This document shows, one piece after another, positions 53,310-63,143 of a stretch of 64,000 bases of DNA. The DNA is from Candidatus Rokuibacteriota bacterium (lineage in GTDB: Bacteria > Methylomirabilota > Methylomirabilia > Rokubacteriales > CSP1-6). The position numbers and the translations under genes are program-made. The stretch covers positions 1-64,000 of the forward strand of contig QHSP01000025.1 in NCBI GenBank assembly GCA_003220495.1, in the 5' to 3' direction. The notes under the pieces were generated by a model, which worked only from the letters and a program-made list of their open reading frames with translations, had not been told where the DNA came from and made no database searches. Position 1 is the first letter of the stretch. Each line of letters starts with the position of its first letter.

Positions 53310-53887
53310 GCCAGGTCGCCCCGCAGGCTCCGCTTCGTCTCGTCCGAGAGGACGGTGCGGGCGCGCTCGTTGGGATGCTCGACGACCAGCGCGACCTCGC
53401 TCGTGCTGAACCGCGCGCGTGCCTGGGGCGGCAGGGCGAAGCGGACGAAGTGCACGGCGCTGAGCTTACCGCGCTCCTCGTCCGAGTGGCCGGTCTCGAA
53501 CTCGCCCACGATCACGTGGGGGCCGACCGTCATCTTCACGTAGTCGCGCGTGTCGATGCCGAGCAGCCGATCGAGCACCGGCTTGATCTCCGTGGCCTCG
53601 GCGATCTCGATCATCAGGGTGGCCGCCAGCTCGCCCGGCCGCGGAAGGAGGGCGTTGTACACCTCGACCTCCTCGGCGATCCTCGACTCGTCGACGATGC
53701 GCTCGGCCCGCACCATCTCCTGGATCTGGAACCAGACCGTCGCGCGGTTCTCGAACACGAACGTGAGGTAACGCCCGACCGACACCCGGCGCGCCTGCTT
53801 CAGCTCGACGATCTCGCGCTGGCGCGCCGCTCGGACCTTCTCGTACTCGACGAGGTTCAGGATCTCGGAGAGCTCGAGCTGCTTCAT
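53306..53887 (-). CDS. DUF3501 family protein
   Basis: This 193-residue soluble protein fits DUF3501 (EKVRAARQREIVELKQARRVSVGRYLTFVFENRATVWFQIQEMVRAERI, ELAATLMIEI, VHFVRFAL). The family is often found next to rubrerythrin and a heterodisulfide-reductase-like Fe-S protein, as here, but has no known activity. It starts 4 bases after the Fe-S protein gene and overlaps the cytochrome c start. A role in peroxide or oxygen defence is inferred from this recurrent neighbourhood. Confidence 0.85.
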   Translation of the reverse strand: MKQLELSEILNLVEYEKVRAARQREIVELKQARRVSVGRYLTFVFENRATVWFQIQEMVRAERIVDESRIAEEVEVYNALLPRPGELAATLMIEIAEATEIKPVLDRLLGIDTRDYVKMTVGPHVIVGEFETGHSDEERGKLSAVHFVRFALPPQARARFSTSEVALVVEHPNERARTVLSDETKRSLRGDLA

Positions 53888-53891
53888 CCCA

Positions 53892-55184
53892 TCACGCCTC
53901 GAACCCGTAGGCCGCCGCGAGGACTTCGACCGGGTGCTTCGGCTTGCGACCCGTTCCCTGCTCGATCTGGAGCGCGGCCAGCGGGCAGTCCGTCGCGGTG
54001 ACCGGGCCGCCCGCCGTCACCGCGTCGAACAGCGGCTTCGCGAGCCTCATCGACAGCTCGTAGTATTCCTTCTTGAACCCCCAGGTCCCGTCCACCGCCG
54101 AGCACTTCTCGACGACGTCGACCGACGCCCCGGGAATCGCCCGGAGCACGTCGGCCGACTTGTGGCCGATGTTCTGCGCCCGCAGGTGACAGGGCATGTG
54201 GTAGGTCACGGCGCCGACGGGCTTCGTGAAGTTCGTGTCGAGCTCGCCGGCCGCGTTGAGCTTCGCCAGGTACTCGAAGATGTCGCGCGTGTTGGCCGCG
54301 ACCAGCTTGGCGTCCGCCGAGTCGTCGAGCCACGGGAACTCCTGCTTGAGCATGTAGCTGCACGTCGGCCCGAGCACGACGATCTCGCGGCCCTCGCGGG
54401 CCGCCGCCGCCAGGCTCGCCACGTTGTCGCGGATGAGCGCTTTCGCCTCGTCCACCGCGCCGCCGTCGAGGTAGGGCATGCCGCAGCACCGCTGGGGCGG
54501 CAGGCTCACGTCGACGCGGTTCCGCTCGAGCACGTTCACCGCGGCGCGACCGGTCGACGTCTGGTAGTACTCGACGCTGCACGTCGCGAACAGCGCGACC
54601 TTACGCCCCGTCGACGCCGCGCCGCCGGCGGGCGCCTTCAGGGCGCTCCGCGATGGCGCACGCCCCTTGAACCACGACGAGAAGGTCGGCCGCGCGAACG
54701 TCGGCAGGTTCCGCTGCTTGTGGATGCCCACGACGGCCTGCATGAAGGCGCGGTGCACGCTCAGCTCGTTCATCCAGTTCGACAGGGGCGCGGCGAGACT
54801 TCCGAGCTTGCCGACGAGGTCGGCGTTCCCGAGCATCCTGTCTTGAACGCTGACGCCGCTCGAGCGCGCCTGGGCGGCCCGGGCCCGCAACATCAGCCGC
54901 GGAAAGTCGACCTCCCACCGGTGCGGCGGCGTGTACGGGCAGTGATTGAAGCAGAGCTTGCACTGATAGCAGAGATCGACCACTTCCTTGACGTCGCCCG
55001 CCGGAAGCTTGTCGACGTCGCCGTCGACCGCCTCGACGTCCATCCGATCGAACAGCACCTTGAACGACGGACACAGCGGCAGGCACCTTCGGCACCCGCC
55101 GCAAATGTCGTAGACCCGCCGCAGCTCCTTGTCGACCGCAGCCAGGTCCCAGAACTCCGGACTCTTCGTATCGAGGGTTCCCAT
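53892..55184 (-). CDS. Fe-S oxidoreductase with two 4Fe-4S sites and CCG domains (GlpC/HdrD-like)
   Basis: This 430-residue protein has two ferredoxin-type motifs, Cys 28-31-34-38 and Cys 72-75-78-82. Two CCG-type cysteine-rich domains follow (VALFATCSVEYY, RCCGMPYLDGG; YHMPCHLRAQ, KCSAVDGTWG), as in GlpC, HdrD and lactate or glycolate oxidase subunits. It passes electrons between a donor and a quinone or thiol site. The neighbouring rubrerythrin could be the electron acceptor. It is preceded by an intergenic palindrome. Confidence 0.88.
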   Translation of the reverse strand: MGTLDTKSPEFWDLAAVDKELRRVYDICGGCRRCLPLCPSFKVLFDRMDVEAVDGDVDKLPAGDVKEVVDLCYQCKLCFNHCPYTPPHRWEVDFPRLMLRARAAQARSSGVSVQDRMLGNADLVGKLGSLAAPLSNWMNELSVHRAFMQAVVGIHKQRNLPTFARPTFSSWFKGRAPSRSALKAPAGGAASTGRKVALFATCSVEYYQTSTGRAAVNVLERNRVDVSLPPQRCCGMPYLDGGAVDEAKALIRDNVASLAAAAREGREIVVLGPTCSYMLKQEFPWLDDSADAKLVAANTRDIFEYLAKLNAAGELDTNFTKPVGAVTYHMPCHLRAQNIGHKSADVLRAIPGASVDVVEKCSAVDGTWGFKKEYYELSMRLAKPLFDAVTAGGPVTATDCPLAALQIEQGTGRKPKHPVEVLAAAYGFEA

Positions 55185-55234
55185 AGGAAAGACGTGAGCG
55201 CTCGGCTAGCACGACTGGAGCGTTTGGCTACCGC

Positions 55235-55327
55235 ACGGGCTCGCGGCGGCAGGGGGCAGGGAGAGGGGGCGTGGGACCCGTTCCCGCGCCGCGGCGTCGG
55301 ACGCCCCCCCTGCCGCCGCGAGCCCGT
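55235..55327. repeat. 22-bp perfect inverted repeat between rubrerythrin and the Fe-S gene
   Basis: The arms are 55235-55256 and 55306-55327, with a 49-base GC-rich loop that can itself pair in an alternative way (GGGGGCGT with ACGCCCCC). It lies between two genes of the same operon. It could attenuate transcription or stabilise RNA, or be a non-autonomous repeat element. Confidence 0.75.
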
Positions 55328-55332
55328 CGTAG

Positions 55333-55776
55333 CTAAATCGCTTCAGCCGGATCTTTGCCGGCGATCTGCTGGAGACCTTTGTTGAAGCGTCCGGCGTGCG
55401 ACTTCTCGGCCTTGGCGAGCGTCTCGAACCACTCGGCGAGCTCGTTGAAGCCCTCGGTGCGCGCGGTCTTGGCCATCCCGGGGTACATTTGCGTGTACTC
55501 GTAGGTCTCGCCGGCCACCGCCGACTTGAGGTTCTTCTCGGTCTTCCCGATCGGCTCGCCGGTCGCCGGATCGCCGACTTCCTTCAGGAAGTCGAGATGG
55601 CCGAAGGCGTGGCCGGTTTCCGCATCCGCCGTGTCCTTGAAGAGGCCCGCGATGTCCGGGAAGCCCTCGATGTCCGCGACACGCGCGAAATAGAGGTATC
55701 GCCGGTTCGCCTGCGACTCGCCGGCGAACGCGTCTTTCAGGTTGTCGAAGCTCTTAGAGCCCTTGAGGCTTGCCAT
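55333..55776 (-). CDS. Rubrerythrin (di-iron domain only)
   Basis: This 147-residue ferritin-like protein has di-iron ligands Glu 20, Glu 53 (with His 56), Glu 90 and Glu 124 (with His 127). The usual C-terminal rubredoxin domain is absent, so electrons must come from another protein, possibly the downstream Fe-S oxidoreductase. It reduces hydrogen peroxide in other bacteria. AAAGGAGGAG lies inside the end of the preceding regulator gene, with which it overlaps by 23 bases. Confidence 0.92.
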   Translation of the reverse strand: MASLKGSKSFDNLKDAFAGESQANRRYLYFARVADIEGFPDIAGLFKDTADAETGHAFGHLDFLKEVGDPATGEPIGKTEKNLKSAVAGETYEYTQMYPGMAKTARTEGFNELAEWFETLAKAEKSHAGRFNKGLQQIAGKDPAEAI

Positions 55777-56227
55777 TACTCCTCCTTTGACGGGTGGGGA
55801 ATGATCGGCCGCCCGGCGGACGGCACGCGCCGCAGCGGCCGTAGTACTCGGTTCGATGATCGAGGACCTCGAAGCCGGTGCGCGCCGGGAGCCGGCGCCG
55901 GGCGGCGCCCGCGGCGCCGGCCGGCACGTCGTAGATCCGACCGCAGGTCAGACACGTGAAGTGGTCGTGCGGGCCGGTGTTGCCGTCGAAGCGCATGCCG
56001 GCCGCGTCGGCGCGCTCGGCCAGGAACCCCTCGGCGGCCAGCATCTGGAGGTTGCGGTAGACCGTCGCGAGGCTCACGCGCGGCAGGCGGCGCCGCACGC
56101 GCCGGTAGACGAACGCTGCGGTCGGATGCGCGTCGGTGGCGCGGACGACATCGAGGATGATCCGGCGGGGCCGCGTCAGGCGGAGCCCGCGGTCGCGCAA
56201 CGCGTCGATCGTCTTGTTAGGAATCAT
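55754..56227 (-). CDS. Fur/PerR-family metalloregulator
   Basis: This 157-residue regulator has a winged-helix domain (LRLTRPRRIILDVV, RVSLATVYRNLQMLAAEGFL) and a C-terminal metal domain with HDHFTCLTCGRIYD and YYGRCGACRPP, two structural zinc Cys pairs. Its C-terminal tail beyond residue 135 is basic. Its position as first gene before rubrerythrin favours a peroxide-sensing PerR-like role. ATG 56227 is chosen; a TTG two codons earlier is less likely. A Fur-box-like sequence overlaps the start codon, consistent with autoregulation. Confidence 0.88.
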   Translation of the reverse strand: MIPNKTIDALRDRGLRLTRPRRIILDVVRATDAHPTAAFVYRRVRRRLPRVSLATVYRNLQMLAAEGFLAERADAAGMRFDGNTGPHDHFTCLTCGRIYDVPAGAAGAARRRLPARTGFEVLDHRTEYYGRCGACRPPGGRSFPTRQRRSNGKPQGL

Positions 56228-56279
56228 TATCAATTACACTTCGGAGTGAAGGGTACACACCGCAGCCGGCGCGTGTCAA
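56221..56279 (-). promoter_or_regulatory. Promoter and Fur/PerR-box-like operator of the rubrerythrin operon
   Basis: On the minus strand TTGACA (56279-56274) and TACCCT (56255-56250) are 18 bases apart. Downstream, AATTGATAATGATT (plus-strand 56222-56235) matches half and core of the TGATAAT-n-ATTATCA Fur box and overlaps the ATG at 56227. Confidence 0.65.
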
Positions 56280-56344
56280 GGGCCGTCCATCTGGCGCGCT
56301 CGAGCGACTTCCAGTAGACTACCCACCTCAGGAGGACCGTTCGA

Positions 56345-59131
<2,787 letters not shown>

Positions 59132-59152
59132 ACCGAGCCCGTGGAACCCGTC

Positions 59153-59665
59153 ATGCCGGCCCAGCTATTCATCGTCGCCCGTCGTCATCCCGAGCTCTAC
59201 GACTACCTGAGCGCGCGGTTCACCGACGACGCGAAGGTGGCGGTCGTCCTCGACCGTCGGCTCGCGCCGCGCCGGCGGCGGGCGCTTCCTGCGGCGGCAG
59301 AGCGTCGTCGGGTCGACCGGCGCGCACGGCCGGAGGTCGACGAGCAGCTGCGGGCGACCTCGCTCGCGATCGTGACCGCACGGACGACGGCGGCCCCACC
59401 CGCGGGGAAGGCGCCCGTGAGCGAGGCACGGCAGTGGATCGAGGCGATGCAACACGGGGTGAAAGCCGTTCGCGGCGCCCTGGACGACCACGAGCGGCTC
59501 CAGCACGAGGCCCGGGCGCTCGAGCAGGAGAACGAACGGCTCCGCGCCGAGATCGACCGCTCCTCGAGAGAGCTTGCCGAGCTCGACTCCGGCATCACCC
59601 GTGCGATCGAGCTCGTGACCGACCTCCGCTCGCGCCTGCAGAAGGAACCAGAGCGGGGCTCGTAG
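59153..59665 (+). CDS. DRR-domain protein with coiled-coil C-terminus
   Basis: About 170 residues from ATG 59153, a start that aligns with the small DRR protein. Residues 1-78 repeat the DRR pattern (AQLFIVARRHPELYDYLSARF, VAVVLDRRLAPRRRR, ERRRVDRRARPEVDEQLRATSLAIV). Residues about 100-165 are a strongly predicted coiled coil (LDDHERLQHEARALEQENERLRAEIDRSSRELAEL). The arrangement suggests a dimeric regulator or adaptor in which the DRR module meets a partner. Its closeness to uvrA may be incidental. No function is recognised. Confidence 0.75.
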   Translation: MPAQLFIVARRHPELYDYLSARFTDDAKVAVVLDRRLAPRRRRALPAAAERRRVDRRARPEVDEQLRATSLAIVTARTTAAPPAGKAPVSEARQWIEAMQHGVKAVRGALDDHERLQHEARALEQENERLRAEIDRSSRELAELDSGITRAIELVTDLRSRLQKEPERGS

Positions 59666-59681
59666 GCACCGGCCGGGGGAG

Positions 59682-59700
59682 CCCAGCCCCGCGACGGCCT
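59682..59700 (+). repeat. Second copy of the post-stop 19-mer (see 2403-2421)
   Basis: CCCAGCCCCGCGACGGCCT, identical to the copy after pafA and in the same orientation, 16 bases after the stop codon of the DRR coiled-coil gene. It suggests a dispersed intergenic repeat. Confidence 0.7.
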
Positions 59701-59781
59701 CGGGCGTGGTAGCATCTCGCGGCCGCCGGATCAGGGTCGAGAAGGCGCAGCGCCCCGAGTCAGCCAGGAGGCACCCGAAAG

Positions 59782-61008
59782 ATGGTCGTCCAGAGTCGCG
59801 GGCTTCGAGACAAGTACTGCATCGTGGGCGTCGGAGAGACGGAGTACTCGCGCGCCTCGGCGCGAACGACGCGCGCCATGGCCGTCGAGGCGATCCGCAA
59901 GGCGATCCTCGACGCCGGGCTCAAGGCCGCCGACGTCGACGGGATGCTCGACTACCAGGGCGGCGACTCGACGCTCGCCAACAGCGTCGCGTCCGACCTC
60001 GGCATCCGCTTCAACTTCTATATGGATGTGATGGGCGGCGGCTCGTCCACCGAGGCGCTCGTCGGCCTCGCGATGGGCGCGATCGAGGCGGGCATGTGCA
60101 ACACCGTTGCGATCTACCGCTCGATGAACGGCTACTCGGAGTTCCGCATCGGCGGCACTGGCGCGCGCGCCGCGCAGCCGGTCCGCGGCCTGGACCTGGC
60201 GCAGGTGCCCTACGGGATGCGGAGCGCCGGCCAGAACTTCGCGCCGACCTTCATGCGCCACATGTTCGAGTACGGGACGACCTCCGCGCAGGTCGCCCAC
60301 GTGCGCGTCGCGCACAGCAAGCACGCCTCACAGAATCCGAAGGCGCTCCTGAAGCAGCGCGTGACGGTGCAGGACGTCCTGGCCTCGCGCTGGATCGTCA
60401 AGCCGCTCCATCTGCTCGACTGCTGCCTCGAGACCGACAACGCCACGTGCATCATCGTCACCTCGGCCGAGCGCGCGCGAAATCTGAGACACCGGCCCGT
60501 CTACATCATGGGCGTGGCCGGCCGCGTGTCGAAGCCGCGGCTCGACTTCCACTGGGCGCACGGCCCGATCTCGCGGGTCGCCGGCTACTACGCGAAGGAC
60601 ATCATCTTTCCCCAGGCGGGGATCGGGCCCGAGGACGTCCACGTCACCGGCTCGTACGACGCCTTCACGTTCACCACGATGCTGCAGCTCGAAGAGTATG
60701 GGTTTTGCAAGAAAGGCGAGGGCGGCGCCTACGTGTCGAGCGGGATCATCGAGCTCGGGGGCAAGCGGCCCAACAACACCTCGGGCAGCCACCTCTGCGA
60801 GGGCTACACCCACGGCATGTCCATGGTGATCGAGAACGTGCGCCAGCTGCGGGGCGCCGTCGACGACTACTGCCCGCGCGCCGCCGAGGGCGTCCATACC
60901 TACGACTACTCGCCGGGCCACTGCCGCCAGGTCAAGGAGGCCGAGATCACGATGAACCTCGGCTGGGCCATGCCCGCGACCGGCAGTGCCCTGATCATGC
61001 GGCGCTAG
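59782..61008 (+). CDS. Thiolase-like protein (SCP-X / acetyl-CoA acetyltransferase type)
   Basis: This 408-residue thiolase-fold protein reads YCIVGVGETEYSRASARTTRAMAVEAIRKAILDAGLKAADVDGML, VMGGGSSTEALVGLAMGAIEAG and EGYTHGMSMVIENVRQLRG. It resembles the lipid-transfer/thiolase family often paired with a DUF35 OB-fold protein, which here follows after 73 bases. Such pairs perform thiolytic or aldol-type cleavage of CoA thioesters (sterol side-chain breakdown in actinobacteria). The catalytic residues cannot be assigned with certainty. AGGAGG precedes the ATG. Confidence 0.85.
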   Translation: MVVQSRGLRDKYCIVGVGETEYSRASARTTRAMAVEAIRKAILDAGLKAADVDGMLDYQGGDSTLANSVASDLGIRFNFYMDVMGGGSSTEALVGLAMGAIEAGMCNTVAIYRSMNGYSEFRIGGTGARAAQPVRGLDLAQVPYGMRSAGQNFAPTFMRHMFEYGTTSAQVAHVRVAHSKHASQNPKALLKQRVTVQDVLASRWIVKPLHLLDCCLETDNATCIIVTSAERARNLRHRPVYIMGVAGRVSKPRLDFHWAHGPISRVAGYYAKDIIFPQAGIGPEDVHVTGSYDAFTFTTMLQLEEYGFCKKGEGGAYVSSGIIELGGKRPNNTSGSHLCEGYTHGMSMVIENVRQLRGAVDDYCPRAAEGVHTYDYSPGHCRQVKEAEITMNLGWAMPATGSALIMRR

Positions 61009-61022
61009 CAGGGCGAGCCGCC

Positions 61023-61053
61023 GGACGTTCCGGGGGCTTTCGCCCCGGCGTCC
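61023..61053 (+). other. Hairpin in the thiolase/OB-fold intergenic region
   Basis: GGACG-TT-CCGGGG (61023-61035) pairs with CCCCGG-CGTCC (61043-61053), with a 2-base bulge and a 7-base loop. No T-run follows. It may stabilise or attenuate the transcript between the two genes. Confidence 0.5.
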
Positions 61054-61081
61054 GAGGCGAGCCCAACATGAGGAGCTCCTG

Positions 61082-61588
61082 ATGCCTCAGCCAGTCCAGT
61101 ACCGCGGCATGGCGCTGATCGTTCCCGACAACGACAGCGAGTGGAAGGAGTTCTACGAGCACGCGCGGGCCCACCGGCTCGTCGTGCGCAAGTGCAAGGC
61201 CTGCGGCCTCATGCGCTATCCGCCGACACACGCGTGCCCCTGGTGCATGGAGCTCGGCTGGACGTGGCACGAGGTTTCCGGACGCGGCACGATCTACTCG
61301 TACGAGATCGTCGCCCACGCGATCCAGCCGGGCTTCAAGGAGATGACGCCCTACGCGGTGGTCCTGATCGAGCTCGACGAGCAGCGCGGCCAGCCGACGC
61401 CGGACGAGGCGCTGCGGGTCATCGCCAATCTGGTCAAGCCGGACTTCACGGCCGAGGCGGAGGCGAACGTTCAGATCGGCCGCCGTGTGCGCGTCGTGTT
61501 CCAGGATCTCGCCGATCACATGGCCTTGCCCCAGTTCACGTTGACCGACGAGCCGCCGGTCGGCCGCGTCTGGAGACTGCCGGAGTGA
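61082..61588 (+). CDS. Zn-ribbon and OB-fold protein (DUF35 family)
   Basis: This 168-residue protein has a zinc ribbon, CKACGLMRYPPTHACPWC (four cysteines, residues about 38-55), followed by an OB-fold (GRGTIYSYEIVAHAIQPGFKEMTPYAVVLIELD, GRRVRVVFQDL). DUF35 proteins form complexes with thiolase-like partners and help bind acyl-CoA. GGAGCTCCTG upstream provides a weak ribosome site. The stop overlaps the LLM oxidoreductase GTG. The gene order thiolase, OB-fold, LLM points to a shared catabolic step. Confidence 0.88.
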   Translation: MPQPVQYRGMALIVPDNDSEWKEFYEHARAHRLVVRKCKACGLMRYPPTHACPWCMELGWTWHEVSGRGTIYSYEIVAHAIQPGFKEMTPYAVVLIELDEQRGQPTPDEALRVIANLVKPDFTAEAEANVQIGRRVRVVFQDLADHMALPQFTLTDEPPVGRVWRLPE

Positions 61589-62595
61589 AGTTCGGCCTCG
61601 GCCTCTCCGTCCAGCACCTGCCGGAGGAGCCGCAGGCCGTTCGTTTCCGCGAGCACGTCGAGCAGGTGCGGCTCGCGCGCGCCGTCGGCTTCAGCTCGAT
61701 CTGGGCGAGCCAGCACTATCTGTCCGATCCGTTCACGTACTTCCAGCCGATCCCCACCCTCGCGCGTCTGGCCGCCGACGCCCGCGGCATGATCCTCGGC
61801 ACCGGCGTCCTCCTGCTCCCCCTGCACCACCCCGTCGAGATCGCCGAGCAGCTCGCGACGCTCGACGTCATCGCGGACGGCCGGCTGATCTTCGGCGTCG
61901 GCCTCGGCTATCGCGACGTCGAGAACCAGGCGCTCGGGCAGGATCCGAAGGACCGCGTCGGCCGGCTCGTCGAGGGGCTCGAAGCCGTCGAGCGGCTGTG
62001 GAGTGGCGAGCCGGTCGACTACGAGGGCCGGCATTTCAAGCTGCGGGCGGCGCGGATCTCGATGCGGCCGATGCAGAACCCGCGCCCGCCGGTCTGGCTG
62101 GCCGCCAACAGCGACGCGGGCGTGCGGCGCGCCGCGCGCCTGGGCGACGCGTGGCTGATGAACCCGCACGCGACCCTGGCGACGCTCGAGCGCCAGCTCG
62201 AGCTCTTTCGGTCCACGCGCCGCGAGCTTGGACGGCCGGCGGCCATCGAGACGCCGCTGATCAAGGAATGCTACGTGGCGCCGGACGCGGCGACCGCGTT
62301 CGCGGAGGCCGCCGCGGCCATCGGGCCGAAGTACAGCGCGTACCGCCGCTGGGAGCAGGACAAGGCGCTGCCGCCCGGCGAGACGTTCGACGCGAGCTTC
62401 GGAGAGCTCGCGCGCGACCGCTTCATCGTCGGCGATCCGGCGCGCGTGGTCGAGGAGATCGCGCGCTGTCGGGAGCGGCTGGGCGTCACGACGCTGATCG
62501 TCCGAGTCCAGTGGCCGGGGATGGCCCAGGAGAAGGTCCTGCGCTCGATCCGGCTGCTCGGCCAGAAAGTGCTGCTGAAGTTCCTCTCGAGCTAG
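61585..62595 (+). CDS. LLM-class flavin-dependent oxidoreductase
   Basis: This 336-residue luciferase-like TIM barrel reads KFGLGLSVQHLPEEP, VRLARAVGFSSIWASQHYLSDPFTYFQPIPTLARLA, LPLHHPVEIAEQLATLDVIADGRLIFGVGLGYRDVENQALGQD and FIVGDPARVVEEIARCRERLG. The GTG start overlaps the previous TGA, fixing the N-terminus. It uses FMN or F420 by family. Linked to a thiolase-like and an OB-fold protein, it may oxidise the same class of CoA-linked or ring substrates. Confidence 0.88.
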   Translation: MKFGLGLSVQHLPEEPQAVRFREHVEQVRLARAVGFSSIWASQHYLSDPFTYFQPIPTLARLAADARGMILGTGVLLLPLHHPVEIAEQLATLDVIADGRLIFGVGLGYRDVENQALGQDPKDRVGRLVEGLEAVERLWSGEPVDYEGRHFKLRAARISMRPMQNPRPPVWLAANSDAGVRRAARLGDAWLMNPHATLATLERQLELFRSTRRELGRPAAIETPLIKECYVAPDAATAFAEAAAAIGPKYSAYRRWEQDKALPPGETFDASFGELARDRFIVGDPARVVEEIARCRERLGVTTLIVRVQWPGMAQEKVLRSIRLLGQKVLLKFLSS

Positions 62596-62741
62596 CGCAG
62601 GAAATACACGACGGCGTGTAAGTCTTACCGCGCCCCGGCCGCCGCCACGAGCGTGCGCCGAGCTTCATCCCCCGCTCGCCTCGACGTTTTTCCGAGGTGG
62701 CATCGCGCTTGCCTCGCCTTGACGGCCAGGAGGCAGCCCTC

Positions 62742-63143
62742 GTGACATCGCGGCTCGACGAGCCGATCGCGCTCGTCCTGATTCTGGCGGCGGGACTCCT
62801 GCTGGTCCTCGCGCTCGCCGGCAAGGTCAGCGCGTTGCGGCTCAAACGTGACGGCGAGGCGGTGGCGGTGAGGGGCTTGATCGTCGACGCGCTCGGCCAC
62901 GACCCGGATCTGCTCGCGTGGCCGCTCACGGCGATGGTCCGGGTCCCGCTCTGGAGTGGATCGCCCGTCACCATCCGCGTCATCGGCGAAGTGCCGTCAA
63001 AGGAGCTCAAGCGCGCCGCGCTCCGCCGCGTCAAGCAGACGGCGATCGCGAAGCTCTCCGTGCGCGTCCGGATCAAGTCGAGGATCGGCGTGGCGCCCCG
63101 CGCGGCGACCCGGGCCGAGCTCAGAACAGCGCGATCGGGTTGA
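62742..63143 (+). CDS. Small membrane protein with a BON-like C-terminal part
   Basis: About 133 residues from GTG 62742, preceded by AGGAGG at good spacing. It has one N-terminal membrane helix (PIALVLILAAGLLLVLALAG). The middle is mixed, and the C-terminal stretch (VTIRVIGEVPSKELKRAALRRVKQTA, VRVRIKSRIGV) resembles a BON domain, used for membrane or osmotic-stress binding. The similarity is weak. It overlaps the end of the convergent cyclase gene by 23 bases. An earlier in-frame GTG at 62697 is the alternative start. Confidence 0.6.
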   Translation: MTSRLDEPIALVLILAAGLLLVLALAGKVSALRLKRDGEAVAVRGLIVDALGHDPDLLAWPLTAMVRVPLWSGSPVTIRVIGEVPSKELKRAALRRVKQTAIAKLSVRVRIKSRIGVAPRAATRAELRTARSG

